A program made the position numbers and the translations under genes. A DNA stretch of 15,532 nucleotides from Herminiimonas sp. (GTDB lineage: Bacteria; Pseudomonadota; Gammaproteobacteria; Burkholderiales; Burkholderiaceae), in contig NZ_JAURVN010000012.1 in the NCBI RefSeq assembly GCF_030655415.1, positions 1-15,532 of the forward strand, given 5' to 3'. Below are positions 1 through 8,544 of the stretch, one piece after another. The notes under the pieces were generated by a model. It did no database searches, had not been told where the DNA came from, and worked only from the letters and a program-made list of their open reading frames with translations. The stretch's first letter is position 1; each line of letters opens with the position of its first letter.

Positions 1-134
1 TTATGCCAGGCGACAACGTCTCGATTACCGTGATGTTGATCAACCCGATCGCGATGGAAGAAGGTCTGCGCTTCGCGATTCGCGAAGGCGGTCGTACCGT
101 CGGCGCCGGTGTTGTTGCTAAAATTATTGAGTAA
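1..134 (+). CDS. tuf: Elongation factor Tu, C-terminal end (partial, 5' end outside window)
   Basis: The frame starting with ATG at 3-5 reads 43 codons to TAA at 132-134, with a second TAA directly behind. Bases 1-2 are the end of the preceding codon. The residues ([10 protein letters not shown] at the start, [15 protein letters not shown] near the end) are the conserved last strands of EF-Tu domain III, which helps bind aminoacyl-tRNA and EF-Ts. EF-Tu is the cytosolic GTPase that delivers aminoacyl-tRNA to the ribosomal A site. Its place before tRNA-Trp and secE corresponds to the tufB copy of other proteobacteria; whether a second tuf follows fusA cannot be seen here. The GTPase domain is outside the window, so nothing can be said about its integrity. 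Confidence 0.97.
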   Translation, partial: MPGDNVSITVMLINPIAMEEGLRFAIREGGRTVGAGVVAKIIE

Positions 135-149
135 TAACTGATCTATTTG

Positions 150-173
150 CGGCGACCTTTAATCAGGTCGCCG
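150..173 (+). terminator. Stem-loop after tuf, possible weak terminator or processing site
   Basis: CGGCGACCT (150-158) and AGGTCGCCG (165-173) form a perfect 9-bp GC-rich stem with a 6-nt loop, 15 nt after the tuf stop. No T-run follows, so it is not a canonical intrinsic terminator. It could stabilise the 3' end of tuf mRNA or mark where the transcript is cut before tRNA-Trp. I found no convincing promoter between it and the tRNA, so read-through from tuf into the tRNA and secE is likely. Confidence 0.45.
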
Positions 174-207
174 TAAGTACTTCAGGCAGTGGTAGTGTTT
201 AAAGCGT

Positions 208-283
208 AGGGGCGTAGCTCAATTGGCAGAGTGTCGGTCTCCAAAACCGAAGGTTGGGGGTTCGAGGCCCTCCGCCCCTGCCA
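208..283 (+). tRNA. tRNA-Trp (anticodon CCA)
   Basis: This is a complete 76-nt cloverleaf. The acceptor stem is AGGGGCG (208-214) with CGCCCCT (273-279), then discriminator G280 and an encoded CCA at 281-283. The D-stem is GCTC/GAGT around an AATTGGCA loop. The anticodon stem is TCGGT/ACCGA around the 7-nt loop CTCCAAA, giving anticodon CCA for UGG codons. The T-arm has loop TTCGAGG with one G-U pair in its stem. It resembles E. coli tRNA-Trp closely. It lies 35 nt before secE and is probably processed out of a tuf-tRNA-secE-nusG transcript, an arrangement common in Betaproteobacteria. Confidence 0.98.
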
Positions 284-318
284 CCGATTCTGGTGCAGGG
301 CATCGAAAGTAGAAAAGT

Positions 319-702
319 ATGTCTAATCAACCCGTACAAACAGTTGGCGCGTCAGCCGATAAAATCAAGGTCGTTTTAGCGGCACTTGTAGCAATCGCAG
401 GCGTAGTCGGATTTTATGTTTTGTCGGACAAGCCAACAATCGTACGCGCTGCGGCGCTGGTTGGTGGTTTGCTGGTTGCTATTGCAATCGCATGGACGTC
501 AGCATCGGGTCGCGACTTTGTTAATTTTTCCAAAGAAGCGGTTCGTGAAACAAAGAAAGTAGTTTGGCCAACCCGCAAGGAAACATTGCAGATGACTGCA
601 ATAGTTTTCGGCTTTGTGTTGGTCATGGCGCTTTTCCTGTTCGGTACGGATAAGTTACTCGAAGTTGTGTTGTACGACCTGATTTTGGGCTGGAAAAGAT
701 AA
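319..702 (+). CDS. secE: Protein translocase subunit SecE
   Basis: SecE is the small inner-membrane subunit that clamps SecY in the SecYEG channel for protein export. The 127-residue product has the long three-helix form found in E. coli (also 127 aa). Hydrophobic segments lie at about residues 17-35, 42-60 and 92-110. Before the last helix sits the conserved amphipathic segment (about 67-91) containing [20 protein letters not shown], the family signature and the SecY-contacting part. The ATG at 319 is preceded only by a weak purine-rich stretch (GAAAG, AGAAAAG), so the ribosome binding site is poor. The TAA stop shares its last A with the nusG start (TAATG), implying translational coupling. 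The secE-nusG pairing is nearly universal in bacteria. Confidence 0.96.
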   Translation: MSNQPVQTVGASADKIKVVLAALVAIAGVVGFYVLSDKPTIVRAAALVGGLLVAIAIAWTSASGRDFVNFSKEAVRETKKVVWPTRKETLQMTAIVFGFVLVMALFLFGTDKLLEVVLYDLILGWKR

Positions 703-1307
703 TGGGCGACAATATTCAGGATGACGCGCAAGACGGCGCTGTAACTAGCGCTGCCGCTGCGACTGCTGCTACAAGTAAAAAACGTTGGTACGTCGTTCAC
801 GCCTATTCCGGTATGGAAAAGAGCGTGATGCGTGCGTTAACCGAGCGCGTAATGCGTGCCGGTATGGAAGATCAGTTTGGGCAGATTCTGGTGCCTACCG
901 AAGAAGTGATCGAAGTTAAAAACGGTCAAAAATCGGTCAGCGAACGCCGTTTCTTCCCTGGTTATGTACTCGTCGAGATGGAAATGACCGACGAAACATG
1001 GCATCTGGTAAAGAACACAAGCAAGGTAACTGGCTTCATCGGCGGTAAGTCGAACAAGCCAACACCGATTCCGCCGCACGAAGTCGACAAGATCATGCAG
1101 CAAATGCAAGATGGCGTCGAAAAGCCACGTCCAAAAGTGTTGTACGAAGTTGGCGAGCTGGTTCGTATCAAGGATGGTCCGTTCACAGATTTCAACGGCA
1201 ATGTCGAAGAAGTCAATTACGAGAAATCCAAAGTGCGTGTGTCTGTGACGATTTTCGGTCGCGCTACGCCAGTTGAGCTCGAATTCGGCCAAGTCGAAAA
1301 AGTATAA
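702..1307 (+). CDS. nusG: Transcription termination/antitermination factor NusG
   Basis: NusG binds RNA polymerase through its N-terminal domain, and Rho or ribosomal protein S10 through its C-terminal domain. The product has 201 residues. The NGN domain spans about 28-115 ([12 protein letters not shown], then [12 protein letters not shown] at 82-93) and the KOW domain about 147-201 ([31 protein letters not shown]). Residues 1-26 form an acidic, then Ala/Thr-rich tail that makes it longer than the 181-aa E. coli protein. No better internal ATG precedes the NGN domain, so the coupled start at 702 is kept. There is no independent strong Shine-Dalgarno sequence; translation probably re-initiates from secE through the 1-nt overlap. 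Confidence 0.96.
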   Translation: MGDNIQDDAQDGAVTSAAAATAATSKKRWYVVHAYSGMEKSVMRALTERVMRAGMEDQFGQILVPTEEVIEVKNGQKSVSERRFFPGYVLVEMEMTDETWHLVKNTSKVTGFIGGKSNKPTPIPPHEVDKIMQQMQDGVEKPRPKVLYEVGELVRIKDGPFTDFNGNVEEVNYEKSKVRVSVTIFGRATPVELEFGQVEKV

Positions 1308-1373
1308 AGAACAAGCGCGGGTCGAAGCGCGGCACATCGAAAGATTGCTAGATTTGACAATGCAGTAAAAAGA

Positions 1374-1417
1374 GGAGCCCCAGTAATGCGCCGCAAGGCA
1401 AGTGAACAGGCGCTACC
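1374..1417 (+). promoter_or_regulatory. Possible L1-binding autoregulatory leader of rplK-rplA
   Basis: The 133-nt nusG-rplK spacer contains a foldable element. GGAGC (1374-1378) can pair with GCTACC (1412-1417, one bulged A), and GCC (1390-1392) with GGC (1409-1411), leaving an asymmetric loop on the 5' side. In E. coli, L1 represses the L11-L1 operon by binding the leader just before rplK, with a helix-asymmetric loop-helix like its 23S rRNA site. Position and general shape fit, but I did not confirm the conserved loop bases. The pairing overlaps an alternative GCGCC/GGCGC stem (1388-1392/1409-1413), so the structure is uncertain. Confidence 0.3.
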
Positions 1418-1440
1418 ACTCAATCAATGTAGGAGCCATC

Positions 1441-1872
1441 ATGGCAAAGAAAATCATTGGTTTTATCAAGCTGCAAGTTCCAGCTGGTAAAGCAAACCCA
1501 TCCCCTCCAATCGGACCTGCTTTAGGTCAACGTGGTTTGAACATCATGGAATTCTGTAAGGCTTTCAACGCGCAGACTCAAGGTGTTGAGCCAGGTATGC
1601 CAATTCCGGTTGTTATTACAGCATTCGCGGACAAGTCTTTCACTTTTGTGATGAAGACGCCGCCAGCAACGTACCTGATCAAAAAAGCTGCGAACATCAC
1701 TAAAGGTTCGCCTAAGCCACATACCGACAAAGTCGGCAAGATCACACGTGCGCAAGCTGAAGAAATCGCAACAACCAAACGGCCGGATTTGACGGCTGCC
1801 GACATGGATGCTGCCGTGCGTACAATCGCCGGTTCCGCACGTTCCATGGGCATCACGGTGGAGGGTCTGTAA
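1441..1872 (+). CDS. rplK: 50S ribosomal protein L11
   Basis: L11 binds the GTPase-associated region of 23S rRNA at the base of the stalk and is needed for the RelA stringent response. The 143-residue product (E. coli 142) has the N-terminal domain with [20 protein letters not shown] (11-30), which faces elongation factors, and the C-terminal RNA-binding domain from about residue 72 ([13 protein letters not shown] to [12 protein letters not shown]). The ATG at 1441 is chosen over an in-frame GTG at 1402 because AGGAG at 1431-1435 sits 5 nt upstream and the family begins MAKK. The stop overlaps the rplA start by one base (TAATG), the usual coupled rplK-rplA pair. Confidence 0.97.
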   Translation: MAKKIIGFIKLQVPAGKANPSPPIGPALGQRGLNIMEFCKAFNAQTQGVEPGMPIPVVITAFADKSFTFVMKTPPATYLIKKAANITKGSPKPHTDKVGKITRAQAEEIATTKRPDLTAADMDAAVRTIAGSARSMGITVEGL

Positions 1873-2567
1873 TGGCTAAGTTATCCAAACGCGCTAAGGC
1901 ATTCGCGGCAAAAGTTGATCGTACCAAAGCGTACCCGTTCGACAATGCAGTTGCCTTGATCAAAGAATGTGCAAATGCAAAATTCGACGAGTCTATCGAT
2001 ATCTCGGTTCAACTCGGCGTTGATGCAAAAAAATCTGACCAAGTAGTTCGTGGTTCTGTTGTTTTGCCAGCTGGTACCGGTAAATCGGTCCGCGTTGCGG
2101 TTTTCGCAACTGGCGAAAAAGCAGAGCAAGCGAAAGCTGCTGGTGCTGACATCGTTGGTATGGAAGATTTGGCTGAATCGATTAAGGCTGGCAACATGCC
2201 TTTCGACATCGTCATCGCATCGCCAGACACCATGCGTATCGTTGGTACCTTGGGTCAAATCCTCGGACCACGCGGCCTGATGCCTAACCCGAAAGTTGGT
2301 ACTGTTACTCCTGACGTCGCTACCGCAGTTAAAAATGCAAAAGCTGGTCAAGTTCAATACCGTACTGACAAGGCTGGCATTATTCACGCCACGATCGGTC
2401 GTAAATCGTTCTCCGACGAAGCTCTCAAATCCAACTTGTTGGCTTTGATGGATGCGTTGACAAAAGCCAAGCCAGCAACCAGCAAAGGTGTTTACCTGCG
2501 CAAAGTTTCGCTGTCGTCGACTATGGGCGCTGGTGTTCGCGTCGATCAATCGAGTTTGGCTGCGTAA
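1872..2567 (+). CDS. rplA: 50S ribosomal protein L1
   Basis: L1 forms the mobile L1 stalk that helps deacylated tRNA leave the E site, and it represses its own operon by binding mRNA. The product has 231 residues (E. coli 234). The signature stretch [20 protein letters not shown] lies at 126-145, followed by the [14 protein letters not shown] region (167-180). Residues about 67-160 form the inserted second domain. The start overlaps the rplK stop by one base, so translation is coupled and L1 repression at the rplK leader would affect both genes. Codon use matches the neighbouring ribosomal genes. Confidence 0.97.
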   Translation: MAKLSKRAKAFAAKVDRTKAYPFDNAVALIKECANAKFDESIDISVQLGVDAKKSDQVVRGSVVLPAGTGKSVRVAVFATGEKAEQAKAAGADIVGMEDLAESIKAGNMPFDIVIASPDTMRIVGTLGQILGPRGLMPNPKVGTVTPDVATAVKNAKAGQVQYRTDKAGIIHATIGRKSFSDEALKSNLLALMDALTKAKPATSKGVYLRKVSLSSTMGAGVRVDQSSLAA

Positions 2568-2582
2568 TAAATTGAATTAAGT

Positions 2583-2605
2583 CCCGCTGCCAATTTGGCG
2601 ACGGG
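2583..2605 (+). terminator. Stem-loop after rplA, possible attenuator or processing site
   Basis: CCCG-C-TGCCA (2583-2592) pairs with TGGCG-A-CGGG (2596-2605): nine pairs, one of them G-U, with one C-A mismatch and a 3-nt loop, 15 nt after the rplA stop. No T-run follows directly. It may trim or stabilise the rplKA mRNA or terminate part of the transcripts before rplJL. Confidence 0.4.
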
Positions 2606-2881
2606 CGCATCTTTGGGCTGGACCGGATTCGGCAGGATAGAAGAAGGTTCAGGCAATCAAAGACCGTTGGGCGGCGTGCATGTAAGTAGTGTGCAAAGTT
2701 AAATGTAGCATCGGCAACGATGCCATACCCAACGCAGATGGTGACCCCGAACAAGTTTTGCAGTCTCTTCGCTGGCTAGCCAGTACGAACTCCTAACTTC
2801 GGACGCCGTGTTCGAACCGATGCAAGGCAAGCAATCAATGATGATTGTGTAATAGCTGAGCATTACTTTTGGAGGTTGATC
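2606..2881 (+). promoter_or_regulatory. Long rplJ leader, probable L10-binding control region
   Basis: With the preceding hairpin this is a 314-nt gap without a gene between rplA and rplJ. It holds an exact 12-nt palindrome CTGGCTAGCCAG (2772-2783), a CGAAC/GTTCG arm pair (2786-2790/2810-2814), a perfect hairpin CAATCA-ATGA-TGATTG (2832-2847) and the Shine-Dalgarno GGAGG (2871-2875). In E. coli the L10-L7/L12 complex represses rplJL by binding the structured rplJ leader, so the length and position fit such a site. I found no good sigma-70 promoter by eye. The structure and the L10 role are inferred, not demonstrated. Confidence 0.5.
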
Positions 2882-3430
2882 TTGAGTCTCAATCTGAATG
2901 ACAAAAAGGCCGTAGTCGCCGAAATCTCTGCAAAGATCGCATCTGCGCAGACTATCGTCGTGGCCGAATATCGTGGCATCCAGGTTGGTCACTTGACACA
3001 ACTGCGCGCCAAAGCGCGGGACCAAGGCGTCTACTTGCGCGTGTTGAAAAACACACTCGCTCGTCGTGCTGTCGAAGGTACCGCATTTGCCGACCTCGCT
3101 TCTGAAATGACCGGCCCGTTGATCTATTCGATCTCGGACGATGCCGTTGCTGCAGCTAAAGTCATCAGTGACTTTGCTAAAACCAACGACAAACTGGTTG
3201 TTAAAGCAGGTAACTATGCAGGCAAGACGCTTGATAAAGCGGCTGTTACTGCATTGGCAAATATTCCTAGCCGTGAAGTCCTGCTGGCCCAAGTTTTGGG
3301 CATGATGCTGGTTCCGGTTGCGAGCTTTACGCGTGGTCTGGCTGCTCTTGCTGCTAAAAAAGCTGAAGGCGAAACGCCTGCAGCTGCAGCAGAACCAGTC
3401 GCCGAAGTTACCGAAGCAGCAGCGGAATAA
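2882..3430 (+). CDS. rplJ: 50S ribosomal protein L10 (TTG start)
   Basis: L10 anchors the L7/L12 dimers to the ribosomal stalk and binds 23S rRNA together with L11. The TTG at 2882 is chosen because GGAGG (2871-2875) lies 6 nt upstream and the product then begins [14 protein letters not shown], as in related Betaproteobacteria; an in-frame TTG at 2876 would leave no spacing. The 182-residue product has the RNA-binding N-terminal domain ([10 protein letters not shown] at 25-34; [13 protein letters not shown] at 51-63) and a C-terminal helix (about 133-160, ending [13 protein letters not shown]) that holds L7/L12. The last 22 residues are an Ala/Glu-rich tail, making it longer than the 165-aa E. 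coli protein. Confidence 0.95.
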   Translation: MSLNLNDKKAVVAEISAKIASAQTIVVAEYRGIQVGHLTQLRAKARDQGVYLRVLKNTLARRAVEGTAFADLASEMTGPLIYSISDDAVAAAKVISDFAKTNDKLVVKAGNYAGKTLDKAAVTALANIPSREVLLAQVLGMMLVPVASFTRGLAALAAKKAEGETPAAAAEPVAEVTEAAAE

Positions 3431-3478
3431 CAGGTCGCCGCATACGCGGCCTGCGCTCTTGTTTCGACGCTTCGCGTC
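3431..3478 (+). other. Two stem-loops in the rplJ-rplL spacer
   Basis: The first, 3431-3453, begins in the base after the rplJ stop: GCCGC-ATAC-GCGGC closed by CAG/CTG, with a 3-nt bulge. The second, 3466-3478, is GACGC-TTC-GCGTC, five pairs around a triloop. Neither is followed by a T-run, so they are unlikely terminators. Such hairpins could stabilise mRNA for rplL, whose product is needed in several copies per ribosome; that role is inferred. Confidence 0.45.
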
Positions 3479-3523
3479 AGTACCAATCAGATGTAATTAT
3501 TGAAAAAAATTTAGGAGTTTCAA

Positions 3524-3898
3524 ATGGCAATTAGCAAAGACGACATCCTGGAAGCCGTAGGCAACCTGACAGTCCTGGAATTGAATGACTTGGTTAAAGC
3601 ATTCGAAGAAAAATTCGGCGTATCCGCTGCTGCAATGTCGGCCCCAGCAGCTGGCGGCGGCGCTGGTGCAGCTGCAGCTGAAGAACAAACTGAATTCACC
3701 GTTATCTTGGCTGATTTCGGCGCGAACAAAGTTGGCGTGATTAAAGCAGTTCGTGAAATCACCGGTCTGGGCTTGAAAGAAGCTAAAGATCTGGTTGATG
3801 CTGCACCGAAACCTTTGAAAGAAGGCGTTTCGAAAGCAGATGCTGAAGCAGCTAAGAAAAAGCTGGAAGAAGCTGGCGCGAAAGCAGAAATCAAGTAA
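3524..3898 (+). CDS. rplL: 50S ribosomal protein L7/L12
   Basis: L7/L12 is the multi-copy acidic stalk protein that recruits and stimulates the translational GTPases. The 124-residue product has the dimerisation domain at about 1-32, a flexible Ala/Gly hinge at about 34-53 ([15 protein letters not shown]) and the C-terminal domain from about 56. That domain carries the conserved factor-binding helices [20 protein letters not shown] (69-88) and [14 protein letters not shown] at the end. The start ATG at 3524 follows AGGAG at 3513-3517, spaced 6 nt. It lies 93 nt after rplJ and before an attenuator-like hairpin, consistent with higher output of rplL than of rpoBC. Confidence 0.97.
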   Translation: MAISKDDILEAVGNLTVLELNDLVKAFEEKFGVSAAAMSAPAAGGGAGAAAAEEQTEFTVILADFGANKVGVIKAVREITGLGLKEAKDLVDAAPKPLKEGVSKADAEAAKKKLEEAGAKAEIK

Positions 3899-3940
3899 TT
3901 CAGTTTTGCTTGCGCTCGTTAGTCGTTTCTAGCAGCGCCT

Positions 3941-3999
3941 GAGTCAAAGCACGAAACCTCCCGAAAGGGCGGTTCGGCTTTGGCTCCTTTGTCGTTTTT
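3941..3999 (+). terminator. Attenuator-like stem-loop between rplL and rpoB
   Basis: GAGTCAAAGC (3941-3950) pairs with GCTTTGGCTC (3977-3986) over ten positions with one G-U. Inside, CGAAACC/GGTTCG (one bulged A) and CCC/GGG stack on a GAAA tetraloop at 3962-3965. The stem is followed by CTTTGTCG and then five T (3995-3999). The T-tract is not immediately adjacent, so termination is probably partial. In E. coli a partial terminator at the same place lowers rpoBC transcription relative to rplJL. The rest of the 286-nt spacer (4000-4184) shows no gene and no clear promoter. Confidence 0.65.
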
Positions 4000-4184
4000 G
4001 GATTTAAAAAATGTGGTTGTCAGCAAGCTTGATTGACTTGATGTAATCTGGTGAGTTGTTCAGCCGACCGGCCCAAGGGCAGAGACTTGAGGTTTCAATG
4101 TTTCGAGTTGTGAATTGTTGCAACTCGGCAATGCAGCCTGAATCCTGAATTCTCTATCCTTTCCCTGTCACTCACGGAGTGTCC

Positions 4185-7100
4185 ATGCACTACTCATTTA
4201 CTGAGAAAAAGCGCATTCGCAAATCATTCGCGAAACGCGCTAACGTTCACAACGTTCCGTTCCTGCTGGCGACCCAGCTCGAGTCTTATCATGACTTTTT
4301 GCAAGAAGACAAAATACCGTCCCAACGCAAAAACGAAGGCTTGCAGTCCGCCTTCACGTCTATTTTCCCTATCGTTTCGCACAATGGTTTTGCGCGTCTC
4401 GAATTCTTGTCGTATGTACTCGGCGATCCGCCGTTCAACATCAAAGAATGCCAACAACGTGGATTGACGTACGCGTCACCTCTGCGTGCAAAAGTTCGCC
4501 TTGTGATTCTGGATAAAGAATCGCCGACCAAGCCGGTCGTCAAGGAAATGAAAGAACAAGAAGTCTACATGGGCGAATTGCCGCTGATGACTTCTACCGG
4601 TTCTTTCGTGATCAACGGTACCGAACGCGTTATCGTGTCGCAGTTGCATCGTTCGCCAGGCGTGTTCTTTGAACATGACCGCGGCAAGACACACTCGTCA
4701 GGTAAATTGCTGTTCTCTGCACGTATCATTCCTTACCGCGGTTCATGGCTGGACTACGAATTCGATCCGAAGGACATCTTGTTCTTCCGCGTCGATCGTC
4801 GTCGCAAAATGCCTGTCACGATCCTGTTGAAAGCAATCGGCATGTCGCCGGAGCAGATCCTCGAAAACTTCTTTGTATTCGATGATTTCACTCTGCACGC
4901 TGATGGCGCTGAAATGAAATTTGTTGCTGAACATCTGCGTGGCGAGGTTGCCCGTTTCGATATCACCGACAAAGCCGGCAAAGTATTGATCGCAAAAGAC
5001 AAGCGTATCAACAGCAAGCACGTGCGTGACGTTGAAGCTGCTGGCATCAAGAACATTTCGGTTCCTGAAGACTATCTGCTGGGCCGCATTCTGGCGAAAA
5101 ATATTGTTGATGCGAGCACTGGCGAAGTCATTGCCAACGCCAACGATGAATTGACCGAAGATTTGCTGGCGCGTTTGCGTGAAGGTGGCGTCACTGCAAT
5201 CCAAACTCTGTACACCAACGATTTGGATCAAGGCGGCTACATCTCGCAAACCTTGCGTATGGATGACACCAACGATCAGATGGCTGCAAAAGTTGCGATC
5301 TATCGCATGATGCGCCCAGGCGAACCACCAACTGAAGATTCAGTTGAAGCCTTGTTCAATGGTTTGTTCTACAACGCAGATCGTTACGATTTGTCGGCTG
5401 TCGGCCGTATGAAATTCAACCGTCGCATTGGTCGCGATGAATTGACCGGCACCATGACACTGTCGAATGAAGACGTGCTGGCTGTGATCAAGATTCTGGT
5501 TGAGTTGCGCAATGGTCGCGGCGAAGTCGATGATATTGATCACTTGGGTAATCGTCGCGTACGTTGCGTCGGCGAACTCGCTGAAAATCAATTCCGTGCT
5601 GGACTGGTCCGCGTTGAGCGTGCTGTCAAAGAACGCCTCGGCCAAGCCGAAGCGGATAACTTGATGCCGCATGACTTGATCAACTCCAAGCCTATCTCGG
5701 CTGCGATCCGTGAATTCTTCGGTTCGTCGCAGTTGTCGCAGTTTATGGATCAAACCAATCCATTGTCAGAAATCACGCACAAACGTCGTATTTCTGCTCT
5801 TGGACCTGGCGGTTTGACACGTGAACGCGCTGGCTTTGAAGTCCGCGACGTACATCCGACTCACTATGGTCGCGTCTGCCCAATCGAAACACCGGAAGGT
5901 CCGAACATTGGTTTGATCAACTCGCTGGCTATGTATGCTCGCTTGAACGAATACGGTTTCCTCGAAACCCCATATCGTAAAGTCGAAGGCAGCAAAGTTA
6001 CCGATCAGATCGATTATTTGTCCGCGATCGAAGAAGGCCGTTACATCATCGCTCAGGCGAATGCAACGATCGACAAAGCAGGTTTGCTGTCCGATGAATT
6101 GGTTTCTGCACGTGAAGCGGGCGAAACGATTCTGGTCTCGCCAGAACGCGTTCAATACATGGACGTTGCGCCAGGCCAGGTTGTCTCGGTTGCTGCTTCG
6201 CTGATTCCGTTCCTCGAACACGATGATGCGAACCGCGCATTGATGGGTGCTAACATGCAACGTCAAGCAGTTCCTTGCTTGCGTCCAGAAAAAGCATTGG
6301 TTGGTACTGGTATCGAACGTACGGTTGCAGTCGATTCAGGCACAACAGTACAAGCATTGCGTGGCGGCGTAGTTGATTACATCGATGCAGGCCGTGTTGT
6401 GATTCGCGTCAATGACGATGAAGCACAAGCTGGTGAAGTCGGTGTAGATATCTACAACCTGATCAAGTACACACGTTCTAACCAAAACACGAACATTAAC
6501 CAACGTCCTATCGTGCAAGTTGGCGATCGCGTTGCTAAACATGACGTCATCGCCGACGGCGCATCGACTGACTTGGGCGAACTCGCTCTGGGTCAAAACA
6601 TGTTGATCGCGTTTATGCCATGGAACGGCTACAACTTCGAAGATTCGATTCTGATCTCGGAAAAAGTTGTTGCTGATGACCGTTACACCTCGATTCATAT
6701 CGAAGAGTTGTCGGTTGTTGCGCGTGACACCAAGCTGGGCGCTGAAGAAATCACTCGTGATATCTCGAACCTGGCTGAAAACCAACTGGCGCGTCTGGAT
6801 GATGCCGGTATCGTCTACATCGGTGCAGAAGTGACCGCTGGCGACACACTGGTCGGTAAAGTAACGCCTAAAGGCGAAACCCAACTGACACCGGAAGAAA
6901 AACTGCTGCGCGCGATTTTCGGCGAAAAAGCATCCGACGTAAAAGATACATCGTTGCGCGTACCGTCCGGCATGGTCGGCACCGTAATCGACGTGCAAGT
7001 GTTTACTCGCGAAGGTATTCCACGCGACAAACGTGCACAACAGATTATCGACGACGAACTGCAACGCTATCGTTTGGATTTGAACGATCAGTTGCGTATC

Positions 7101-8291
7101 GTTGAAGGCGATGCATTCCAACGTTTGGAAAAAATGTTGGTCGGTAAAGTTGTCAATGGCGGTCCTAAGAAAATCGCTAAAGGCGCGAAAATCACTACTG
7201 AGTATTTGGCCGATCTGGACAAATACCACTGGTTTGATATTCGTCCTTCTGACGACGCATCGGCAAACGCTTTGGAAGCAATCAAAGAATCGATTGCTGA
7301 GAAACGTCACCAGTTTGATCTGGCATTTGAAGAAAAACGCAAGAAACTGACGCAAGGCGATGAATTGCCGCCAGGCGTACAGAAGATGGTCAAGGTTTAT
7401 CTGGCAGTCAAACGTCGTCTGCAACCAGGCGACAAAATGGCGGGTCGTCACGGTAACAAGGGTGTGGTTTCACGCATTCTGCCTATCGAAGACATGCCAT
7501 ACATGGCTGACGGTACACCAGCGGACGTCGCTTTGAATCCACTGGGCGTTCCTTCACGGATGAACGTTGGTCAGGTTCTGGAAGTACATTTGGGCTGGGC
7601 AGCAAAAGGCTTGGGCCTGCGTATTGGCGAGATGCTCGCTGCGCAAGTTAAAGTCGCTGAACTGCGCAAGTTCTTGGCTGCGATCTACAACGAGTCCGGC
7701 AAAACTGAAGATCTCGATAGTTTCAGCGACGCAGAAGTCCTGGAATTGGCGAGCAATCTGAAGAACGGTGTTCCTTTCGCAACGCCAGTGTTTGACGGCG
7801 CTGACGAAGGCGAAACACGTCGCATGCTGGACTTGGCGTATCCGGATCATATCGCCAAGCAATTGGGTATGACTCCTTCCAAGAATCAGGTCACGATGTA
7901 TGACGGTCGTACCGGTGAAGCGTTTGAGCGCACAGTAACTGTCGGTTACATGCATTACCTCAAACTGCATCACTTGGTTGATGACAAGATGCATGCACGT
8001 TCGACTGGTCCTTACTCGCTGGTTACGCAGCAACCACTGGGTGGTAAAGCTCAGTTCGGTGGCCAGCGTTTTGGTGAGATGGAAGTCTGGGCACTGGAAG
8101 CATACGGCGCGTCTTACGTCTTGCAAGAGATGTTGACAGTCAAGTCCGATGACGTAAATGGCCGTACCAAAGTGTACGAAAATCTCGTCAAAGGCGACCA
8201 CGTCATCGACGCCGGCATGCCGGAATCCTTTAACGTTCTCGTTAAAGAAATCCGCTCGCTGGGTATCGACATCGACCTGGAACGCGACTGA
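4185..8291 (+). CDS. rpoB: DNA-directed RNA polymerase subunit beta
   Basis: The beta subunit forms one pincer and part of the active site of RNA polymerase. The ATG at 4185 is preferred over the in-frame GTG at 4179 because GGAG (4176-4179) is spaced 5 nt before it and the family begins [12 protein letters not shown] or similar. The product has 1368 residues, slightly longer than E. coli (1342). The rifampicin-pocket segment [20 protein letters not shown] lies at about 513-532. The residues matching E. coli D516, H526 and S531 are unchanged (D522, H532, S537), so no resistance substitution is seen at those sites. [12 protein letters not shown] near 1082-1093 carries the active-site lysines. 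The C-terminus ends GIDIDLERD. The frame is intact throughout. Confidence 0.98.
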   Translation: MHYSFTEKKRIRKSFAKRANVHNVPFLLATQLESYHDFLQEDKIPSQRKNEGLQSAFTSIFPIVSHNGFARLEFLSYVLGDPPFNIKECQQRGLTYASPLRAKVRLVILDKESPTKPVVKEMKEQEVYMGELPLMTSTGSFVINGTERVIVSQLHRSPGVFFEHDRGKTHSSGKLLFSARIIPYRGSWLDYEFDPKDILFFRVDRRRKMPVTILLKAIGMSPEQILENFFVFDDFTLHADGAEMKFVAEHLRGEVARFDITDKAGKVLIAKDKRINSKHVRDVEAAGIKNISVPEDYLLGRILAKNIVDASTGEVIANANDELTEDLLARLREGGVTAIQTLYTNDLDQGGYISQTLRMDDTNDQMAAKVAIYRMMRPGEPPTEDSVEALFNGLFYNADRYDLSAVGRMKFNRRIGRDELTGTMTLSNEDVLAVIKILVELRNGRGEVDDIDHLGNRRVRCVGELAENQFRAGLVRVERAVKERLGQAEADNLMPHDLINSKPISAAIREFFGSSQLSQFMDQTNPLSEITHKRRISALGPGGLTRERAGFEVRDVHPTHYGRVCPIETPEGPNIGLINSLAMYARLNEYGFLETPYRKVEGSKVTDQIDYLSAIEEGRYIIAQANATIDKAGLLSDELVSAREAGETILVSPERVQYMDVAPGQVVSVAASLIPFLEHDDANRALMGANMQRQAVPCLRPEKALVGTGIERTVAVDSGTTVQALRGGVVDYIDAGRVVIRVNDDEAQAGEVGVDIYNLIKYTRSNQNTNINQRPIVQVGDRVAKHDVIADGASTDLGELALGQNMLIAFMPWNGYNFEDSILISEKVVADDRYTSIHIEELSVVARDTKLGAEEITRDISNLAENQLARLDDAGIVYIGAEVTAGDTLVGKVTPKGETQLTPEEKLLRAIFGEKASDVKDTSLRVPSGMVGTVIDVQVFTREGIPRDKRAQQIIDDELQRYRLDLNDQLRIVEGDAFQRLEKMLVGKVVNGGPKKIAKGAKITTEYLADLDKYHWFDIRPSDDASANALEAIKESIAEKRHQFDLAFEEKRKKLTQGDELPPGVQKMVKVYLAVKRRLQPGDKMAGRHGNKGVVSRILPIEDMPYMADGTPADVALNPLGVPSRMNVGQVLEVHLGWAAKGLGLRIGEMLAAQVKVAELRKFLAAIYNESGKTEDLDSFSDAEVLELASNLKNGVPFATPVFDGADEGETRRMLDLAYPDHIAKQLGMTPSKNQVTMYDGRTGEAFERTVTVGYMHYLKLHHLVDDKMHARSTGPYSLVTQQPLGGKAQFGGQRFGEMEVWALEAYGASYVLQEMLTVKSDDVNGRTKVYENLVKGDHVIDAGMPESFNVLVKEIRSLGIDIDLERD

Positions 8292-8300
8292 TGTAAAGCT

Positions 8301-8330
8301 AGGGAAGAACGGTGAAAGCTGTTCTTCCCT
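8301..8330 (+). terminator. Perfect hairpin after rpoB, possible attenuator or mRNA processing site
   Basis: AGGGAAGAAC (8301-8310) and GTTCTTCCCT (8321-8330) form an uninterrupted 10-bp stem with a 10-nt loop, nine nt after the rpoB stop. Only TTT follows, so strong termination is unlikely. The remaining spacer to rpoC (8331-8544) contains a small TGAAG/CTTCA stem (8435-8449) and no visible promoter or gene. The total spacer of 253 nt is longer than the short gap seen in E. coli. Confidence 0.5.
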
Positions 8331-8544
8331 TTGCTGACTGAATTTAGTACTGAAGCAAGCGTAGTAGAAAAATAGCTAGGCAATAGCAGTTTCTGGAAGT
8401 GTCGTCTGTCCCGGTATGTGCGGAACTCAGCTCGTGAAGTTTATCTTCAGGCTCAGCTCTCCCGCCCATGCGAACAGGGTTTAAAGCAGGGCCGGCACAA
8501 CCTTCTCATCATCAAGCGTTTTTTCACGCCAACTGGAGTGATAC

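Noticed and set aside
1354..1359. Perfect TTGACA -35 hexamer upstream of rplK
   Set aside because: No -10-like sequence lies 16-18 bp downstream (the region reads GCCCCA), so a promoter here is not supported.
4655..5820. Possible rifampicin-resistance changes in rpoB
   Set aside because: The residues equivalent to E. coli D516, H526 and S531 are wild type. The T at the position of E. coli N518 is what I recall as normal in Betaproteobacteria.
6336..7451. 371-codon open frame on the - strand inside rpoB
   Set aside because: It is antisense to the conserved rpoB frame and encodes no recognisable domain. Long antisense frames are expected in genes with this codon bias.
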